Source of the DNA: Microplitis mediator
Taxonomy: Eukaryota > Arthropoda > Insecta > Hymenoptera > Braconidae
DNA: 64,000 nucleotides
Assembly: GCF_029852145.1 (NCBI RefSeq)
Contig: NC_079976.1
Location: forward strand, 16,017,117-16,081,116
Direction of reading: 5' to 3'
Position 1 is the first letter of the stretch. The number at the start of each line of letters is the position of its first letter. This document shows positions 28,995-39,864 of this stretch, piece after piece. The notes under the pieces were generated by a model, which was not told the DNA's origin, searched no databases, and was given only the letters and a program-made list of their open reading frames with translations. Both the position numbers and the translations under genes were made by a program.

Positions 28995-29565
28995 TGTAGA
29001 CTGACTGCTGCTGCGAGCTCTCGAGCTCAGCGCTCAGCTCATTTCCCCCCACTCTAGCTCAAAAACAAGTTCCAACCTGTTAGATGACGTCATCTACTAC
29101 GCAGTTAAAAATAGAAAGTTTTTTCTCGGAACTGGATGAGTCATCATCTAAAAATAAATATTCTACTACGCAGTTAAAAAATAAAAAAGAGGGGAGGGGA
29201 TCTCACGTCTAACGCGAGCTCAAAATGGCGGAGATGAGCTCAAAGCGAGCTCAAAATGGCGGGAATGAGCTCAAATTGGTCCCAGATAAGCTCAGGCGGT
29301 AAAATAGGTCCCAGATAAGCTGAAGTGATAACAATTAGCATCAAAATGATGTCAAAAGGGCCCGAGATAAGATCAAATGACGTCAAAAGGCCGCAGATAA
29401 CCACACCAACAGTCGATATATTGTCGACAGTCGATAAATTATCGACAGTCGATAACCAACAGTCGATAACTTACCATCCGCCAATCGATAACTTACCGTC
29501 CGTCGGTACAACAGATCATGCCCATCTTGCCCCGTTGTATCCAGAACTCCCCCTGTCTATCTACT
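28995..29565 (-). repeat. Polinton right terminal inverted repeat
   Basis: It is the inverted counterpart of 9761-10332 and ends ..CCTGTCTATCTACT at 29565. Differences from the left copy are few, which suggests recent insertion or active repair between ends. Confidence 0.95.
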
Positions 29566-29571
29566 ATAGTC
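29566..29571. other. Polinton target-site duplication, right copy
   Basis: ATAGTC immediately follows the right TIR and repeats 9755-9760. The helicase frame resumes from here. Confidence 0.9.
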
Positions 29572-30700
29572 GACTTAAACAAATTTTTCAAACTTCAAAA
29601 TCTTTTGGTGGTATATCAGTGGTTGTATTTGGTAATTTCAATCAATTATCCCCAGTAGAAGATAGGTACATTTTTCAATCTCATGCAATGGATCTTTATG
29701 GAGACATTATCGGTAATCCGTTATGGAGTTTATTTACTAGTTATGAATTGACAGAGATAATGCGACAAAAAAATGACGTGAAGTTTGCGGAAGCACTTAA
29801 TAATTTAGCCAATGGTACATTATCGAAAGACGATATAAGCCTTTTTGAATCTTGGATAGTCAATAGTGACGATGAAATACCGAAAAATGCAATCCATTTA
29901 TTCCGTACAAATTTAGAAGTTGATTGTTACAACACTAAAATAATTAATAAAGATTCATTTAAAAAAACGATTGTTGCAAACGATAACCTATCAGGAAAAG
30001 CATTAAAAACAATGAAACCAAAATTACTCACATTGTGTAAAAATTTGGAAACAAAAAATTCACAAGGATTACCATCTGAATTATCGATTAGCATTGGTAT
30101 CAAGTATATGTTAATTTAAATATAGACGTCGAAGATGGCCTTGTCAATGGTGCAGTAGGAATATTAAAAGGGTATGATTTAAATAACAAAGGAGATATTA
30201 TTCGACTTTGGATGGATTTTTCAGATGATCAAGTCGGTAAAAAAAGAAGAAATGAAATTCACTAGCACGGATATGAAAATTGGACTGCCATAGATAAAGT
30301 AATAAGAAATATTCGGCCTACAAAAAAAGTAGTTACAGTAATTCGAGAGAAATTCCCGGTAGTACCAGCAGAAGCAATTACGATTTATAAAAGCCAAGGT
30401 GGAACTTATAATATTGTGGTTATAAATTTAGCCAAAGGAATGAAGAAAAATGAACTATATGTAGCTTTTAGTCGATGCACAAAATTAAATGGGTTGTTCA
30501 TAAGAGGTGACCTGAAAATTTCTTTATTACAAAATCCATATTATACAGTACAAATTGAAATAAAACGCCTTCGAAATTCCAAATTATCTCTATCATGTCA
30601 ATTTATAGATAACAAGGAAACAGATACAATTGTTTATCAAAATATACAAAGTCTAAAGGAAAAATCACATTGGCTTGATTTAAATAATTTTATAAGATTA
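29572..30700 (+). pseudogene. Helentron Pif1-like helicase, C-terminal half
   Basis: This is the continuation of the helicase interrupted at 9760. The motif usually GDFxQLPPV reads VVFGNFNQLSPV (29622-29657), with Asp replaced by Asn. SYELTEIMRQ follows near 29740, then ITIYKSQGGTY (30380-30412) and the closing ELYVAFSRCTKLNGLFIRG (30443-30510), the usual last helicase motif. A frameshift near 30110 and a TAG at about 30263-30265 break it. The substitutions in catalytic motifs agree with a dead copy. Confidence 0.85.
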
Positions 30701-31270
30701 TACAGACCGTGTATTTTTATAGCAGCAGAGGCATGGATAAAAAATGACGACGATATTTCAATAAACGATTATACAATTGTACATCGCGTAAATGTAGCAC
30801 AAAATCATAAAAGACATGCTTACGGATTAGTGATATATTGCAGAATAGGTAAAATTTCAACATTCAATATAATTTTAATGATGAGGAAAAATTACAAGCG
30901 TGTTCACTTGTAACAGGTTTGTACAATGACGTTGCAATATGTACTGGTTACAAGCCTCCATCAACAAAATATTCATTAATACAAACAAAAATTGAAGAAA
31001 TGATACAAATTGCTGAAGAAAAAAGTAAAAAAATTATTTTTTTAGGGGATTTTAACATAGATTTTAGTAAAGAGCCTTCACATTCTTTCTTTAAAATGCT
31101 AAGATCAAAAAATTTACAATCTGTATTAAAAAATAATCAAAGCACAACGAATTCCACTACAGCAATCGATATAGTTTTTTCTAATTTTCAATTTAATTGT
31201 GGAATTACTGAAACTATTTTTGGATATCATAAGCAACTTACATGCATCCTCAATAAATCGGACTTGAATT
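30620..31270 (+). pseudogene. Helentron EEP endonuclease domain (decayed)
   Basis: This has the form of an endonuclease/exonuclease/phosphatase (AP-endonuclease-like) domain. YQNIQSLKEK corresponds to the family's N-terminal Asn motif, and IFIAAEAWI supplies the metal-binding Glu position. IIFLGDFNIDF at about 31035-31070 is the GDFN motif. A frameshift separates the first part (ending 30913) from the second (from about 30870). Such a domain downstream of Rep-helicase is characteristic of the Helentron branch of Helitrons; its exact role in transposition is not settled. Confidence 0.8.
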
Positions 31271-32775
31271 ATATTAAAAATGATAAAAATCAGATTGTAA
31301 ATGACCTTACATTGCTCGAAGCAATCAATGAAGGAAAATGGCTAAAACATGAATTAATTAATGCAAAAGTTCTTGAAAAAAATGATTTTGACTTGATAAA
31401 TAAATTGCATGAATTTATTAAAGGAAAAATTTTCAAATTTAATAGCAACAAAAGAAATAATTGTAAATTTGAAATTCCAATTTCATTACAGAAACAGTTT
31501 ATCTCGCTGAATATTAAAAAAAGTCGAAATTCTTTTTATTATGCTATATCAACATTAATTAGCAGTGGAGATGAATTGATGCCATGTTTACGAGCTTTAG
31601 AAGCTATTTATTTTATTTTGAACGAAAAATTTATGAAAAACATTCCAGGTGAACTATTTCAAACAATATCGTTTGAAAATATTTTAAACATTCAACAACA
31701 TGCAGAAACAGGAAATGTAATATTAATGTCAGCGATGCTGCAACGTCCAATTAATATTATAACAAGAAGCGAACTTTCAAGTATAAGAATTGCTTCAGCT
31801 GAGAACCAGGACAAATTTTATATTTATCTAGATCCAGATTCGAAACATTACACAGCACTGGTAAGAAAAAATACAAGGCAAAATAGTACACCGTCCATGG
31901 CTACGATGAAAATTGAATCTAATAATTTTGTTGATTTTCAAAACGAAAATGTCGAAGTTAGCTACTTACAGGAAATACTAAATCTAAGTCACAACAACAC
32001 AAAAAATAAGAAAAGACAAAAAACTTCTGGGAACCAAAAAGTTTCAAATAATAAGTTTCAAGTCTGTGATAATTTAGTTAGTGCTCTAAAAGAAAGAATA
32101 CCATTAATTCAACACATTCTTCTCAAAATTTCTGAAACCTTATCTTTACGAGAAATTAAAATGATTTTAAATCAAAATAAAGATGTAATTGCTCAATTTT
32201 CTTCTGAAATTTATACAATAGTTAATGAAAATATGACAGGACCATTGAAAAATCATTTCAATCTCCACAATTATACTAAGTATGTCTTGAAAACAAATGG
32301 CTTATCAGTTGAGAATGCTCAAATAAATCACATTTTAAATACTATATTTTCTTTAACTAATGTCGCCTCTGATGGCAATTGCTTATTCCGAACATTTGCT
32401 GAATTAATATTTTACAATCAGGAAAGGTATAATGAAATTAAACTTTTCATTATATACTTTGTTTTTTGTAATACAAAGAAATATGAATTCTTAGTTTCTC
32501 GTGGTTATTTTTCAGTTAAAAATAAGAATAATTTAGACATAAATTATCCAAAATTGGATGATTTTTTACGAATGATAGCACGCACACATGAATGGGGAAA
32601 TGAAGGTTCAATTTATGCTATAAGCAATGCACTAAAAGTGATTATAATTGTTGTTAGTGTTGATCGAAATACACATAAAAGAAATTGTATTATTAAATAT
32701 TTACCAAATATAACAAATTCATTAATACCCTTCACAATAATTAATGAAACTGAGTGGCATTTTATAGCCAATTAA
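31271..32775 (+). pseudogene. Helentron OTU-like protease region
   Basis: The open frame runs to TAA 32773-32775. A first OTU-like region (about 31500-31870) has SRNSFYYAISTLI where the catalytic Asp-Gly-Asn-Cys would be, so it is probably inactive; it ends in HYTALVRKN. A second has the full nucleophile motif SDGNCLFRTFAELI at about 32370-32410 and a closing ETEWHFIAN that supplies a His, as in OTU cysteine proteases. OTU enzymes remove ubiquitin; some Helitrons carry them for unknown reasons. This part of the element is the least damaged, a single ORF of over 600 codons. Confidence 0.75.
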
Positions 32776-33669
32776 TAATATATAGGCAATTAATAATGAA
32801 TTTTACATCTCTCGCGGTTTTGGAAATACCGAAATAATACCGGAATTATACGGTATAAATACTGCATGAATATGGTATTATTCAAGTTATTTTGGCCAGT
32901 TTTTTTGCCGCATTACTACCAAAAATTTACAAAAAAAATTCAGGATATTTACGGTAATAAAACTGAAAAAAATACGGTATTTTAACAGCATTAAAACCGT
33001 AATTATACAGCATATTTTCGGCATTTTTGCAGCATTAAACCGTTCTACCTGGAACAAAAATTATATATAATTATATAAAATTTCATTTAATTATATATAA
33101 TTATATATAACATTATAAAGTTATATGTACAATAACTGTCATGAAAAAAAAAAAAAAAAAAAAACCCGCCAACTCATGCGCTCGATCACGAGTCCTAATG
33201 ATTTAAAGCCCGATCTGTTAACCATTATGCCAAATCGCTTATTCGAAAGTTGATACTAATTGTATTTATATCTATACAAACAAACTTAAGAAAATTGAAA
33301 ACCTCAATTTTCCCGGATTCTTATTTTCACTTACATTCTTTTGTTTCAATAAGAAATGTGTGAACTAATAGAATAAAATATAAAATTTTTCACTTTGCAC
33401 ATTTTCGATGATTTTAACCGCAGAAGCAAATATAAAATAAAACCAAATTTTTTACAATTTTTCATTATATCAGGATAAATCTGGCAAAATCGCAGGATAT
33501 CTACGGTGTAATTACCAAAAAAATACGATTTCATTATTATAAAATTATCGCATTATTGCGGTATTTATATAGCATTTTTTCGGTAAAAGTTCGGCATTTT
33601 TATAGTTTTTTTACGGCATTTTTTTGGTAAAAGTTCGGCATTTTTATAGTAATTTTACTATAGGAAACA

Positions 33670-33670
<1 letters not shown>
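32776..33670. mobile_element. Short-repeat element with tRNA-like core (candidate)
   Basis: The flanks carry many short inverted words built on ATACCG, CGGTAT and CGGCATTTTT (32815-33060 and 33480-33655). Between them lie a TATATAATTATATA palindrome zone (33060-33130), a poly-A run (33144-33164) and a tRNA-like sequence on the minus strand. This parallels the layout of the CCCGGG elements. Ends and target duplication could not be fixed, so the boundaries are approximate. Confidence 0.4.
33164..33240 (-). other. tRNA-like sequence (A-box and weak B-box)
   Basis: On the minus strand TTTGGCATAATGGTTAACAG resembles a tRNA D-arm/A-box. About 40 nt further, GACTCGTGATCGAGC is a weak B-box-like hairpin, followed by GGCGGG and a T-run that could stop RNA polymerase III. 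It is too degenerate to call a functional tRNA. Confidence 0.35.
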
Positions 33671-35119
<1,449 letters not shown>

Positions 35120-35620
35120 AAATAAACCCTAATCGTACAGTTTGCTTTAGCAAAAGTTTATTTTACAAAAGTTTCCTTGAATTTTTCGTAAAATTTCCGT
35201 CTACTTCAGACTTTTCTGATTTTTACGACAATTTGTATGCAACTTGCTATTCAATTCGACGTAAATTTACCACCCGAATTAGAATACAAATTTACTACAG
35301 AGGTTGACTAGAAAAAAGTTGTCGTCAATTTTCAGGCCAATTTTGTGTCGATTTATTGTTAATTTGACTTGAAAAATTGTAAAGTATTTTTTTACCGTCA
35401 AATTGTAGACGTTTTTATGTATAAATTTGGTTACATTCTGGAATGGTAAGAAAAAACATTACCGACTTTTTTTTATCGTAAAAGTTACCCCTAAATTGAA
35501 GAAAAATTAACTGCAAATTTTTCTTTTCAACTTTTGCTGTCAAATTATCGGCAAAGTCGGGCAGCAGATTTCAGGTAATTTTAACATAAACTTACTTTTG
35601 ATTTCGAGCTAAAGTGGCTA
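35120..35620. repeat. Dispersed AT-rich repeat, copy C
   Basis: It is collinear with 200-960 but lacks the MITE nested there, so it supplies the empty site for that insertion. The copies differ at many positions and are old. Confidence 0.55.
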
Positions 35621-35999
35621 TTAGGGAAGATCAGAAGTTTGCTAAGCAACCTTGGTTATCTGGGTAGGCAGGTAACGATTTAGTTCAGCCAAGCACGTCC
35701 ATTGTTGTTAAAAATTTATAAATCTGAAGCTTGCAAAAACTTGCTGCCAAGTTCATCAATTGAGAAATGTTAAACTAACATTTCATTAAGTTTTCCTGGC
35801 TATCTGGTTAGTTACTTTCTTTTGAAACGCTAACTATAATGAAAGTTTACGGTAATTTCTATGCAAAAGTGCTGAATTAACTGGCAGGCATTTTAAATTG
35901 ACATCTACAAATGAATAACAAGAAATTATTCTTAATTATAACTAAAATACTATTCAAAATAAATTTTTTTGGCTATTATTAATAAACGTGCATAATTTT
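35621..35999. other. Repeat fragments, no gene
   Basis: GGTTATCTGGGT near 35650 and CTGGCTATCTGG near 35803 are ends of the MITE family at 1263-1523. Nothing else was recognised. Confidence 0.35.
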
Positions 36000-37774
36000 C
36001 ATAAAAATATAAATAATAATAATAATCACATCTTTGACATCGATCTAACAAAATTGCAAAATTTTTCAATAATAGGAAGTTATTAATTGAACTTCCGTTT
36101 TGAAATGTCAAATCGTACTCCGTTAAATCAAAATTTTGAAATTTAGTGCCTCGTGATTCTACGGGACGATAATAATCTTTGAATAAAGAACAATAAGATA
36201 ATCAATAGAAATAAGTAAATTAAATAATTTGATGAATAACTATGTTATCTATTAGAATTGTTAAAGCTATTTAATGAGAAAGCAGACAATTATTTGATTA
36301 TTTAAATTTAATTTATCGAAATGTCATCGGCTGTTTAATTTGCATGCATTTATGTTGAAACTAAAATTTTTACTTAGAGAGTCGAAATTTGAATTAATAT
36401 AACTCTTCCGTTATTCAGCAAATTAAATTATCTACTAGATTTGTTCATACTATTATCGAAAGAAGTGTATGATCATATAATTATTTATACGGAGTAATTC
36501 ATTTCCATTAAAAGTATATATGAATATTGTTACATATTGATAAATATAAATAAATGTAAACATAAGGGAGATCCGAGCGAAAGAAATTTATTTGTCTTTA
36601 TTCATAAGCAGTCTTAACAAGCAATAGATTTCGCCTTATTTATAACTAAAATTTTTATATTCTAAATACATGATCATCTCTTTGATTTGTTTTTCAAAGC
36701 GTTTGAGCCCAAGTTTGAATTTGTTCGAACCTTCCATTGTATGAAAAATGTTTTGCAAACGATACCGAAATGTTGAATCCAAAAAAATATACCTTTCCGT
36801 AATGTGACTGAAATGTTGAATTTAGTAGATTGTATTTCAGTATAATATTTTGGAAAATGCATTGGACTATTTTGTCGGCCAAATGAATTATTCAATAGAC
36901 TTTCTTTAATTTTCTACAAAATAACACAGTTATATTACTAACTAAATTCAAATTTTCAGCCTAGCATCAGCTATTCAATTTTCGTGTGATGACGTTCAAA
37001 CAAAAAATGCGATTTTGAGGATCAGAATTTTTATTATTAATATTCATTTATTATTTAAATGAAGTGGATTATTTACAAGCTTTCTTCAAACTATTATCTA
37101 AATAAGAGTGACATTACATTCTTATTTTTGACTAAAATTTTGATATTTAATCCATCGTCAACTCTTTGATTTTTTCGTTAAGGAATTTAAACTCAAATTT
37201 GAATTTATTCGATTGTTCGATTGTATCGGAACGATACTCCCAACGATACCGAAATGTTGAATTCGACAAAAAAAGACCTTTTGGTAACGTTACTGAAATG
37301 CTGAATTCAGCTGATGACATTTCGGTAACGTTACTGAAATGTTGAATTTGCCAGATTGTATTTTGGTGAGGTTACTGAAATGTTGAACTCGGTAGATTGT
37401 ATTTTCCCGGGAAAAAATGATCAGACCTGACCATGCCTGTTTGTGTATGATCAGGCCTGAAATTAGACCTGATCATGCCTGTTCATGTATGATCAGGCCT
37501 GAAATTAGATATGATCAAACCTGATCATACCCGTTCATGTCAGTTCATGTCTGAAGCGTTAAATACACTCAGGCCTGTTCGTGACTGTTCATGTCTGTTC
37601 ATGCCTGTTCATATCTGAAGCGTTAAATACGCTCAGGCCTGATCATACCTGTCCATGCCTGGTCATGTCTGTTCATGTCTGTTCATAGATATCAAATTTT
37701 GTTGACCAAGAATCTATCACGTATAAGATTTTTATTACTTAAAGTTCATACGAAACTTACCTTTCAACTAAATC

Positions 37775-37846
37775 TCTTAGGTCAGTGGGTAGCGAGTTAA
37801 ACTTTCAAGTGCAAGGTCTACGGTTTAAACCCTGCACACGCCCGAT
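37775..37846 (+). other. tRNA-like sequence in CCCGGG element 1
   Basis: TAGGTCAGTGGGTAGCG matches a tRNA A-box/D-arm and GGTTTAAACCC, about 40 nt on, the B-box/T-arm. A run of T follows at 37847-37855. The acceptor stem is poor, so it is probably a tRNA-derived polymerase III promoter, not a working tRNA. Confidence 0.55.
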
Positions 37847-37895
37847 TTTTTTTTACTATTTATAAAAATAATTATATATAATTGTATATAGTTAT

Positions 37896-38904
37896 TAGGG
37901 TGTTTCATATTTAGGCGATATTTTTTTTCTGTCCTACCTGAAAAACTAACAATTTATAGAGCAAAATAAATATTCCTGCTTGAAAAAGAAGTCAATTAGG
38001 GGCTTAACGTATCGAAAAATTCGATTTCTCATTTAAATAACATGGGAAAAAAAATTTTTTTTGGTTTGGAATTTTATACCTCGGCAATGGCTCATTGTAC
38101 GATTAAGCCCAGCATACATTTTTGTAGGGAATCAAACGCTCTACAAAAAAAAGTCTCTTACTATTTTTTGATAAATCCATCTGTTTAAAAGTTATTGGAG
38201 CTCGAAGTCAAAATAGAGTAAATTTGGAGATCTATTTACTTTTCCGTCAAAACTATCGAACTTATCGTAAAACGCCATAAGACCTTTTTTGTAGACAATT
38301 TTATTCCCCACAAATTATTTCGAATTAAATTTTTCTAAATTCTGCATTGTTTTCTAGTTATTTCTATTTTATTGCCAAGCTCTTAAAATCGATCAGAACA
38401 CTATTTTTTTAGAAGCTTGGCATTAAAATAGATATAACTAGAAAACAATGCAGAATTTAAAAAAAATTAATCAGAGATGATTCGTGGGGAATAAAATTGA
38501 CTACAAAAAAGATTCCATGAAGTTTTACGATAAGTTCGATAGTTTCGACGGAAAAGTAAAAAGATCTCGAAATTTACTCTATGTTGACTTCGAGCTCCAA
38601 TAACTTTTGAACAGATCGATTTATCAAAAAATGATAAGAGACTTTTTTTTTAGAGCGTTTAATCCCCTACAAAAATGTATGCTGGGCTAAATCGTATAAT
38701 GAGCCATTGCCGAAGTATAAAATTTCGAACCAAAAAAAATTTTATTTCCCATGTTATTCAAATGGGAAATCGAATTTTTCGATGCGTTAAGCCCCTAATT
38801 GACTTGGAATTTTTTTTCAAGCAGGAATATTCATTTTGCTCTATAAATTGTTAGTTTTTCAGGTAGGACAGAAAAAAAATATCGCCTAAATATGAAACAC
38901 CCTA
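37896..38904. mobile_element. Fold-back hAT-like transposon, 1.0 kb
   Basis: It is almost a complete palindrome: the left half (TAGGGTGTTTCATATTTAGG..) is the inverted copy of the right half (..CGCCTAAATATGAAACACCCTA), turning near 38390-38400. An 8 bp duplication ATAGTTAT flanks it (37888-37895, 38905-38912). The second CCCGGG copy shows the unoccupied sequence. An 8 bp duplication and TAGGG ends fit the hAT superfamily. It is non-autonomous, with no ORF. Confidence 0.85.
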
Positions 38905-38918
38905 ATAGTTATACATAA

Positions 38919-39864
38919 CACCGGCACACAAAAAAAATAAGTTCTCTGTACTTTTGACGGGACCGATTTATTCCCATTTATTTTGACCCGCTGAATCCGA
39001 ATCCGAGGTCCGTTTAACCCGTACACCCTCAGATTTTTAGAAAACTTTAAAAAACCTCAAAAATACACAAAATCGACCGTTTTTTTAATTTATAAATTTT
39101 TTTAACCCTAACTAAGCATGATTTTTATGTATTTCGGTCCTCCACATACTAACCTGAAGTTTATTTAAAACATTAGCCATTTAAAGTCTGAGTAAATTCC
39201 AAAAAACCCCAAAAAATTGCAAAAAAGCAAAAAGATTCTTAGTATTGTGATGAAAAAAATTTTTTGAAGCATATTAAAATTTTTTTATGTTTTAGGCCAA
39301 AATATTTTTTATATATATATCACAGATCGAACAATATGATTTCTTTTATTTATTTCGATTTAAAAATTGATTTTTGTTATACCAAATTTTATTTTTTTCG
39401 ATTTTTTGGGAATTTTTGTCATTTATTTAAAATTTTAGAGATATCTGAGCCATGGATGTTCGAGAATTATATGTGACAGATAAACATACATGAAAATAAT
39501 TATTTATTTAGCCCTATAAAATTTTTTTCATCACAATACTAAGAATTTTTTTGCTTTTTTGCAATTTTTTGGGGTTTTTTGGAATTTACTCAGACTTTAA
39601 ATGGCTAATGTTTTAAATAAACTTCAGGTTAGTATGTGGAGGACCGAAATACATAAAAATCATGCTTAGTTAGGGTTAAAAAAATTTATAAATTTAAAAA
39701 ACGGTCGATTTTTGTGTATTTTTGAGGTTTTGTAAAGTTTTCTAAAAATCTGAGGGTGTACGGGTTAAATGGACCTCGGATTCAGATTCAGCGGGTCAAA
39801 ATACATGGGAATAAATCGGTCCCGTCAAAAGTACAGAGAACTTATTTTTTTTTGTGTGCCGGTG
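38919..39864. mobile_element. Inverted-repeat transposon, CACCGGCACAC ends
   Basis: Long arms (about 38919-39260 and 39525-39864) are inverted copies, starting CACCGGCACACAAAAAA and ending TTTTGTGTGCCGGTG. The unique centre is about 260 bp. TAA flanks both sides (38916-38918, 39865-39867), and the second CCCGGG copy supports a 3 bp duplication. TAA would suit PIF/Harbinger; that assignment is tentative. A 70-codon ORF in the centre has no recognised family. Confidence 0.75.

Larger units (their letters stand above)
9761..29565. mobile_element. Maverick/Polinton element, 19.8 kb
   Basis: The element is bounded by near-identical inverted repeats of about 571 bp that begin AGTAGATAGACAGG, and by a 6 bp target duplication. 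It carries the defining Polinton set: protein-primed DNA polymerase B, retroviral-like integrase, A32-like packaging ATPase, adenain-like protease, major and minor capsid proteins. It also has a PLA2-like protein, a fibre-like protein and at least seven less familiar genes. Genes are arranged as a left rightward trio, a leftward virion block (12198-15935), a rightward ATPase-to-integrase block (16027-19112), a leftward PolB, then two rightward genes and one leftward gene near the right end. All major ORFs are open, which implies recent activity. Confidence 0.95.

Noticed and set aside
37775..37846. A functional tRNA gene
   Set aside because: A- and B-boxes are visible but acceptor and anticodon stems do not pair well, and it sits in a repeat element; kept only as tRNA-like.
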